The notes under the pieces were generated by a model. The model was not told the DNA's origin. It saw only the letters and a program-made list of their open reading frames with translations, and searched no databases. Positions 5,680 to 10,004 of a stretch of DNA of 10,004 nucleotides are shown piece after piece. A program made the position numbers and the translations under genes. The stretch lies in contig DJGG01000148.1 of NCBI GenBank assembly GCA_002432195.1, positions 11,067 through 21,070 of the forward strand. Direction: 5' to 3'. Positions within the stretch are counted from its first letter, which is position 1. Every line of letters begins with the position of its first letter. This DNA comes from Desulfobacteraceae bacterium UBA5852 (GTDB lineage Bacteria > Desulfobacterota > Desulfobacteria > Desulfobacterales > UBA5852).

Positions 5680-6444
5680 ATGCATACGCTGACCTCGCCA
5701 GACAGCACGAACACAGGACGCCGCGCATTTCTGATAACCACCGGGACCACGCTTGCCCTCCTCGCCTTCGGGGGGCTGCCGTGGCCGGCTTTCGCCCAGG
5801 GCACGGCCGGCGGCCGCCTGAAGATCGGCATCATCGGCGCGGGCCGCATCGGCGGCACCCTGGGCACCCTCTGGGCCCAAGCCGGCCATGAGGTCTTCTT
5901 CTCCTCACGGCACCCGGAGGAGCTCAAGGAACTGGTCGCCGGCCTGGGACCTGAGGCGCGCACCGGGTTGCCCCGGGAGGCGGCTGAATTCGGGGACGTC
6001 GTGCTCATCTCCGTCCCCTACCACGCCGTCCCCCAGGTGGGCCGGGATTACGCGGGGGAACTGGCCGGCAAGGTGGTCCTGGAAACCGGCAACCCCTATC
6101 CGAACCGGGACGGCGATATGGCCGTGGCCGCGAAGGCCAAAGGCATGGGCCTGGCCTCGGCCGAATACCTGCCCGGGGTGCGCCTCGTGCGCGCCTTCAA
6201 CACGATTCCCCACACGATCCTGCGCAGCGCAGCCCACCGTAAAGGCGAGCGCGTCGCCATCCCCCTGGCGGCCGACGACCCGCACGCCATGGAAGTGGCG
6301 GCGCGCCTGGTGGCGGACGCCGGCTTCGAGCCGGTGGTGGTGGGACCCCTGGCCCGGGCCCGGGAGTTCGACATCGGGTCCCCGGTCTACGCCCAGGGAC
6401 TCACGGCAAGGGAACTGCGCAAACGGCTGGGGATGGAGCCGTAA
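5680..6444 (+). CDS. Tat-exported NADPH-dependent F420 reductase-like Rossmann protein
   Basis: The product is 254 residues from the ATG at 5680, preceded by GGAGGA six bases upstream. The open frame extends further upstream, but that part is not needed. The N-terminus is a twin-arginine signal: TGRRAFLITTG (12-22), a hydrophobic stretch, and a cleavage site after AFA (37-39). The mature part begins with a dinucleotide-binding fold: KIGIIGAGRIGG (48-59) and FFSSRHPEEL, whose Ser-Arg suggests NADP. VVLISVPYHAVP and ETGNPYPNRDGD follow, as in the F420-dependent NADP oxidoreductase family (pfam03807). Use of F420 is not implied; many bacterial members have unknown substrates. Export of an NAD(P)-binding enzyme is unusual and recalls glucose-fructose oxidoreductase, which carries bound NADP to the periplasm. 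The next gene follows after 12 bases, so they are probably co-transcribed. Confidence 0.85.
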   Translation: MHTLTSPDSTNTGRRAFLITTGTTLALLAFGGLPWPAFAQGTAGGRLKIGIIGAGRIGGTLGTLWAQAGHEVFFSSRHPEELKELVAGLGPEARTGLPREAAEFGDVVLISVPYHAVPQVGRDYAGELAGKVVLETGNPYPNRDGDMAVAAKAKGMGLASAEYLPGVRLVRAFNTIPHTILRSAAHRKGERVAIPLAADDPHAMEVAARLVADAGFEPVVVGPLARAREFDIGSPVYAQGLTARELRKRLGMEP

Positions 6445-6456
6445 CCAGGAGCGCCA

Positions 6457-7083
6457 ATGCCCGACCACACCGATGCCCGCAGCGGTTACCAGGTCATCCA
6501 CGACAACCTCATGCAACGTCTGGCCGCTTCCTCCCTCGGGGAAAAGGCCCGGCGCCTGAACCTGCGCCGGCGCTCTCCCGGGGACATCGAGGTGGTTTTC
6601 CTGGGACAGACCTACCTGGCCGGGGCCCACGGCATCCGGACGCTCGACGGCGAAAGGGCGCCCCTCATCACGGCTTCCGTGATTGCCGGGTACCTGTTGA
6701 CCGGCGGCTGGGGGGAGCCGGCCGGGCGCTTCGTGCCCCTGCAGACCCTCAGTGGCACCGCCGGCAGCCATACCGGTTTCCAGAAAAGCGCCCTGGCGGC
6801 CCCTCTGGTCAAACGCTTCCGGGGCCGGATGGATGCCTTGCAGAGGACTGCCCGGAAACTCGGCGGGAGACTGGAGGGCCAGGCCGGGGCCGGCGGCATC
6901 AGCCTGGTGTTCGACGTGCTCTCGAAAATCCCCCTGCAACTGGTCTTCTACGACAGCGACGCTGAATTCCCGGCGGAGGTCAACTTCCTGCTGGACATCA
7001 CCGCCACCAACTTCCTGGAATACGAATACCTGGCCGTCATGCTGACGGCCTTCGTGAAGGCCTTGCTGGCGGCCGATGAATAG
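6457..7083 (+). CDS. DUF3786-like protein
   Basis: The product is 208 residues from an ATG with CAGGAG five bases upstream. It is soluble, with no signal peptide or membrane segment. The C-terminal half contains IPLQLVFYDSDAEFPAEVN and FLLDITATNFLEYEYLAVM, the pattern I associate with DUF3786, a family of unknown function seen mainly in anaerobes. The middle holds LITASVIAGYLLTGG and a GRFVPLQTLSG stretch typical of the family. No catalytic motif is evident. It probably shares a transcript with the Tat-exported protein before it. The assignment rests on remembered family pattern, not a search. Confidence 0.7.
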   Translation: MPDHTDARSGYQVIHDNLMQRLAASSLGEKARRLNLRRRSPGDIEVVFLGQTYLAGAHGIRTLDGERAPLITASVIAGYLLTGGWGEPAGRFVPLQTLSGTAGSHTGFQKSALAAPLVKRFRGRMDALQRTARKLGGRLEGQAGAGGISLVFDVLSKIPLQLVFYDSDAEFPAEVNFLLDITATNFLEYEYLAVMLTAFVKALLAADE

Positions 7084-7171
7084 CGCCGGTGGCCTCTCGG
7101 CCTTGAATTGGTCCTTGATCATTTCGCGGGTTTTTGCCATCGTTTGCGCATCGGGGCAGGGCTTTTCACGG

Positions 7172-7183
7172 CGGTGATCACCG
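7172..7183. promoter_or_regulatory. 12-bp palindrome upstream of the DUF169 gene
   Basis: CGGTGATCACCG is a perfect palindrome 70 bases before the DUF169 start codon. A second hairpin, GGGAGGC-N8-GCCTCCC at 7198-7219, follows in the same 170-base gap. No good -35/-10 pair was found. Operator or leader structure is possible but unproven. Confidence 0.3.
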
Positions 7184-7253
7184 GCCGGCGGCACCGGGGG
7201 AGGCCCAGGCGCGCCTCCCGCCTCCACCCTGAATCCAAGAAAAAGGACCCCCC

Positions 7254-8075
7254 ATGGAATCCAGGATCGCCAAGGCCGTTGGACTCAAGCACCACCCCGT
7301 GGCCCTCGTGCTGGCGGACGAAAAGCCGGAGAAGGCCCTGCAGTTCAAGCCGGGAAAGTGGAGCTGCGTCATGTTCATGTTCGCCAATGCCGCCCGGGGC
7401 AAAACCGCCGCCTTCGACGCCAAGACCTATGGCTGTTGGGGCGGCGGCGTGGGACTGGGCTTCGGAAACGCCTACGTCGACTTCCCCGGCGGCGTGGGGT
7501 GCTTTGCCCACTTTCTCTCCTCGGGCAACGCCGGGTGGGCCAAGGGCCGGGAAGTCGCCCAGGCCATGGAGGGCCGGGCCGGAAAGGAGTTCACCGGGAA
7601 TTTCCTGGAGGGGGAGCGCTACGTCAAATCACCCGCCCTGGTGGAACAATGGATCGGCGAAATTCCCATGACGGAGATCCCCTCCCGCTATGTGCTGTTC
7701 AGGCCCCTCGCGGAGATCGACCCGGACGGGCCGACACCCGAAACCGTGGTCCTGCTGGCCGATCCGGACCAGCTCTCGGCCCTGGTGATCCTGGCCAATT
7801 ACGGGCGGGAGGGCTTCGAGAACGTGAGCATCCCCTGGGCGGCCGGCTGCCAGACCATCGGGATCCTCCCCTACCGGGAAGCGCGCTCGGCCAAGCCCAG
7901 GGCCGTGGTGGGTCTCACGGACATCTCGGCCCGAAAGTACGTGCGCACGCTCCTGGGTTCCGAATTCCTCACCTTCGCCATGCCCTGGAAAATGTTCCTC
8001 GAAATGGAGCGCGACGTGGCGGGCAGCTTTCTGGAGCGGCCCACCTGGCGCAGCCTCCAGGAATCGAAGCCCTAG
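7254..8075 (+). CDS. DUF169 family protein
   Basis: The product is 273 residues from an ATG with AAAAGGA six bases upstream. The N-terminus HHPVALVLADEKPEKAL resembles the PVA motif of DUF169 (pfam02596). WSCVMFMFANAARGKTAAF and YGCWGGGVGLGFG then give the family's conserved cysteine and CxGG pattern. Four cysteines (38, 61, 83 and 199) could bind a metal or cluster, but this is inference. No signal peptide or membrane segment is seen. The family is uncharacterised and common in anaerobic bacteria and archaea. It follows the DUF3786 gene on the same strand after a 170-base gap that contains palindromes, so it may have its own regulation. Confidence 0.8.
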   Translation: MESRIAKAVGLKHHPVALVLADEKPEKALQFKPGKWSCVMFMFANAARGKTAAFDAKTYGCWGGGVGLGFGNAYVDFPGGVGCFAHFLSSGNAGWAKGREVAQAMEGRAGKEFTGNFLEGERYVKSPALVEQWIGEIPMTEIPSRYVLFRPLAEIDPDGPTPETVVLLADPDQLSALVILANYGREGFENVSIPWAAGCQTIGILPYREARSAKPRAVVGLTDISARKYVRTLLGSEFLTFAMPWKMFLEMERDVAGSFLERPTWRSLQESKP

Positions 8076-8091
8076 CGGCAATCCTCGCGGT

Positions 8092-8119
8092 TTGACGGGC
8101 GCTGAAAAAGCCCTAATCT
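8092..8119 (+). promoter_or_regulatory. Sigma70-type promoter candidate for the cyclase gene
   Basis: TTGACG (8092-8097) and TAATCT (8114-8119) are separated by 16 bases in the gap after the DUF169 stop codon. The predicted leader is about 140 bases and includes a hairpin CCGGGA-N5-TCCCGG at 8184-8200 that wobble pairs can extend. Confidence 0.5.
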
Positions 8120-8263
8120 TCGCAGGTGCGGCAGATGAACCATAAAGTCGGCTCCGCCTGAACGCCGGCCCCGAATCCTTTTGCCGGGAGGGCTTCCCGG
8201 TAGCCACTCCAGTGCCTCCCGCGTGCATCTGAAACCAGGGCGCCGCACCGCCAAGGAGACGCC

Positions 8264-9082
8264 ATGCCGCTCTTCATGGACCGGCACGACATCGCCAACG
8301 CCACCGCCGATGCTGTCGCCCAGGCCCACCGGAAGGACCTCGAGGTCCAGGACCGCCACGCCTGCCGGGCGATTACCTACTGGCACGACGCGTCGCGGGG
8401 CACGGCCTTCTGCCTGGTGGAGGCCCCATCGGCCGGCGCGGTGCGCGCGATGCATGCCGAGGCCCACGGCCTGATCCCCAATCAGGTCATCGAGGTCGAT
8501 GCCTCGGTGGTGGGCCAGTTTCTCGGGCGCGTGACCGATCCCGACGGCCCTCACGGGCGGCCGATCCGCGAGAGCGCGCTGCGGGCGATCCTCTTCGTGG
8601 ACATGGCGCGCTCCACCGACCTCACCCGGAGCCTGGGGGATACGGGGTCGCTGGTTCTGGTGCGCCGGTATCGGGACATCGTGCGCCGCGCGCTGGTGAC
8701 GCACCACGGGCGGGAGATCGACCGGGCCGGGGACGGCTTCCTGGCGAGCTTTGCATCGGCGCACGGCGCGGTGAGCTGCGCCATCGCCATCCAACAGGCG
8801 CTTTCCCGCGACAACGCGCAGCGCGCGGACGGCCCGCCCCTTTGCGCCCGCATCGGTATCGGCGCCGGAGAGCCGGTGCAGGACGGGGAGGGGCTTTTCG
8901 GCTCCACCGTGAACCTGACCTCGCGGATCTGCGACCAGGCCCAACCCGGCCAGATCGTCGCCGCGCGGGTGGTCCGGGAGCTCTGTCTCGGCAAGGATGT
9001 CCGCTTCAAGGCCCTGGGCGCGGTAACGCTGAAGGGCTTCGACCAGGCCACGGACCTCGCGCTGGTGGATTGGCAGGCGTGA
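8264..9082 (+). CDS. DUF4242-class III nucleotide cyclase fusion protein
   Basis: The product is 272 residues from an ATG with AAGGAG seven bases upstream. Residues 1 to about 90 are a DUF4242 domain (MPLFMDRHDI, DLEVQDRHACRAITYW, FCLVEAPSAGAVRAMHAEAHGL), related to the nickel-binding protein SCO4226. Residues 105-272 are a class III adenylate/guanylate cyclase domain. The metal aspartates are Asp113 (ILFVDMARS) and Asp157 (AGDGF), and the transition-state Asn217 and Arg221 are in STVNLTSR. The purine-selecting positions are not standard: Asp153 replaces the usual Lys, and Gly210 replaces the Asp or Thr before FGSTVN, so ATP or GTP preference cannot be read. The protein is cytosolic. A metal- or ligand-sensing domain controlling cyclic nucleotide synthesis is inferred. 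It has its own promoter candidate and precedes the zinc-finger gene by 83 bases. Confidence 0.85.
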   Translation: MPLFMDRHDIANATADAVAQAHRKDLEVQDRHACRAITYWHDASRGTAFCLVEAPSAGAVRAMHAEAHGLIPNQVIEVDASVVGQFLGRVTDPDGPHGRPIRESALRAILFVDMARSTDLTRSLGDTGSLVLVRRYRDIVRRALVTHHGREIDRAGDGFLASFASAHGAVSCAIAIQQALSRDNAQRADGPPLCARIGIGAGEPVQDGEGLFGSTVNLTSRICDQAQPGQIVAARVVRELCLGKDVRFKALGAVTLKGFDQATDLALVDWQA

Positions 9083-9165
9083 CGCCCGGGGTTGAATCGT
9101 CCCGCGAAACGCCGCCCAATTATAAAATTTCCCATCGGATGGACGGCGCTGCCAAGGAGCACATC

Positions 9166-9432
9166 ATGGCTGGTGGGTGGACCCGCGACGAGGGTGTCCA
9201 GGATCAAATCGAGGCCAGCGTGGGGGATGCGGTCAAGCTGGCCCGCAGCCGGCTCCCCGGCGGCGCGGGCTTGACCCACTGCGCGGAATGTGGGGACCCG
9301 ATCCCCCTTGCGCGCCGCGACGCCATCCCCGGCGTCCGTCTATGCGTCGACTGCCAGGCCGAACTCGAAAAACAGCGGACGACGTTCACAGGCATCAACC
9401 GGCGGGGCAGCAAGGGTAGCCAGCTCAAATAG
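9166..9432 (+). CDS. ybiI: DksA/TraR-type C4 zinc-finger protein, YbiI-like
   Basis: The product is 88 residues from an ATG with AAGGAG upstream, the same length as E. coli YbiI and collinear with it. The N-terminus MAGGWTRDEGVQDQI is followed by a short helix. A four-cysteine zinc finger follows, at 38, 41, 59 and 62 (THCAECGDPIPLARRDAIPG, then RLCVDCQ), and the C-terminus ends NRRGSKGSQLK. It lacks the long coiled coil with the acidic tip by which DksA acts in the RNA polymerase channel, so a DksA-like effect on transcription is not assured. The cellular role of YbiI proteins is poorly defined. A TATAAA at 9121-9126 could be a -10 element, but no -35 at proper spacing was found, so co-transcription with the cyclase gene is also possible. 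Confidence 0.92.
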   Translation: MAGGWTRDEGVQDQIEASVGDAVKLARSRLPGGAGLTHCAECGDPIPLARRDAIPGVRLCVDCQAELEKQRTTFTGINRRGSKGSQLK

Positions 9433-9566
9433 CCCCCCGCAGCCGCCCACGGCGATCGCCGGCGGCCGATGCCGGTCCGGCGCCCCTGGCGGTACACCCC
9501 CGAAGCACATCGGCGGCCGCAAGCCGGCGCCGCTGGAGCCGGCGCTCCTCGGGTACCTGCCGGAGG

Positions 9567-10004
9567 TCAGCGATCCAGCGCTTCCCGGACAGAGCGGGCC
9601 AGCACCGGCAGGGTGAGCGGTTTGTGGATATAGCCGGTAACGGAACCAAAGGGCTCGAGGCGCTGCATATACCCGGAGCACAGCAGGATGGGCACTCCCG
9701 GCCGCAGGCCTGCGAGCTTGGCGGCCAACCGGTCCCCCGCGATGCCGGGCATGGTGAGGTCGGTGATGACCAGATCGAAGCGCCCCGGATCCTGCTGAAA
9801 GGTCGCAAGGGCCGCATGGGGATCGGTCATGCCGATGACCTCGTACCCGAGGCGGGTCAGCATGGCCTTTCCCAGCTCCACCAGCATGGGTTCGTAATCG
9901 ATGAAGAGCACGCGCTCTGTACCACCGGGCTGACTCCCCGGCGCCTCATCCGCCTGGAAGGGCGCCGGATTGTCGACAGTGGGAAAGTGGACCTCGAAGG
10001 TGGT
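9567..10004 (-). CDS. Hybrid sensor histidine kinase, C-terminal end with receiver domain (5' end beyond window)
   Basis: The frame is open from the right edge to a TGA at 9567, giving 145 visible residues. The first residues, TTFEVHFPTV, are the last strand of a histidine-kinase ATPase domain (G-T-x-F-x-V-x-x-P). A linker of about 20 residues follows, then a receiver domain beginning ERVLFIDYEP. This is therefore the end of a hybrid kinase, not a free response regulator starting at the internal GTG at 9911. Receiver residues present are the phospho-acceptor Asp82 (VITDLTMPG), Ser110 (LLCSGY) and Lys128 (YIHKPL). The acidic pair that binds magnesium, normally Asp-Asp, is Asp36-Tyr37. The gene converges on the zinc-finger gene with 134 bases between them. 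The sensed signal and output lie outside the window. Confidence 0.88.
   Translation of the reverse strand, partial: TTFEVHFPTVDNPAPFQADEAPGSQPGGTERVLFIDYEPMLVELGKAMLTRLGYEVIGMTDPHAALATFQQDPGRFDLVITDLTMPGIAGDRLAAKLAGLRPGVPILLCSGYMQRLEPFGSVTGYIHKPLTLPVLARSVREALDR

Noticed and set aside
4909..5889. A 326-codon open frame on the minus strand through the intergenic region
   Set aside because: There is no recognisable domain, it overlaps the start of the Tat-protein gene, and it is rich in Arg/Gly as antisense frames are. No good ribosome site was seen.
9450..9461. CGGCGATCGCCG palindrome containing GCGATCGC
   Set aside because: It is a single copy between convergent genes in GC-rich DNA. It is not repeated, so it is neither a HIP1-type repeat array nor a supported regulatory site.
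9567..9911. Stand-alone response regulator starting at the internal GTG (9911)
   Set aside because: The frame continues upstream to the window edge and encodes the end of a histidine-kinase ATPase domain plus a linker, so it is a hybrid kinase.

Overview
The window is GC-rich, gene-dense bacterial DNA, most likely from a proteobacterium. The best taxonomic pointer is an 88-residue YbiI-type DksA/TraR zinc-finger protein, a form I know from gamma- and betaproteobacteria. Two families that I associate with anaerobes (DUF3786 and DUF169) sit beside an acyl-CoA oxidation cluster, so a facultative or anaerobic degrader of an organic acid or ring compound is plausible. The species cannot be named from this stretch.

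Left half (1-4765, all minus strand). This looks like one operon, read right to left: a 380-residue acyl-CoA dehydrogenase, a shorter divergent acyl-CoA dehydrogenase-like protein, a TetR-family regulator, a small PHP-domain phosphoesterase, and a thiolase-like protein that runs off the left edge. Its promoter lies in an AT-rich island near 4800-4830. A perfect TTTGAAC-TAA-GTTCAAA palindrome sits between the putative -35 and -10, the expected place for the operator of the cluster's own TetR repressor. Active-site residues are unusual throughout: the thiolase-like protein lacks the nucleophilic Cys and the GHP histidine, and both dehydrogenases lack the usual C-terminal catalytic Glu. This suggests a specialised CoA-thioester pathway, perhaps with a heteromeric dehydrogenase and a non-Claisen (aldolase-like or scaffold) thiolase homologue. 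The pathway itself is inference.

Middle (4766-5679). About 900 bases hold no convincing gene. They contain the operator/promoter island, a second AT-rich patch with related half-sites, a TTGACA promoter candidate, a 107-base element closed by an 18-bp perfect inverted repeat, and a terminator-like hairpin. A small RNA or a long regulated leader would fit.

Right half, plus strand (5680-9432). A Tat-signal-bearing, F420-reductase-like Rossmann protein is followed 12 bases later by a DUF3786 protein, then by a DUF169 protein. Next come a DUF4242-class III nucleotide cyclase fusion with its own promoter candidate and the YbiI-like zinc-finger protein. Converging from the right edge is the C-terminal end of a hybrid histidine kinase whose receiver domain carries an Asp-to-Tyr change in the acidic pocket. 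No mobile elements, tRNA, rRNA or CRISPR arrays were seen.
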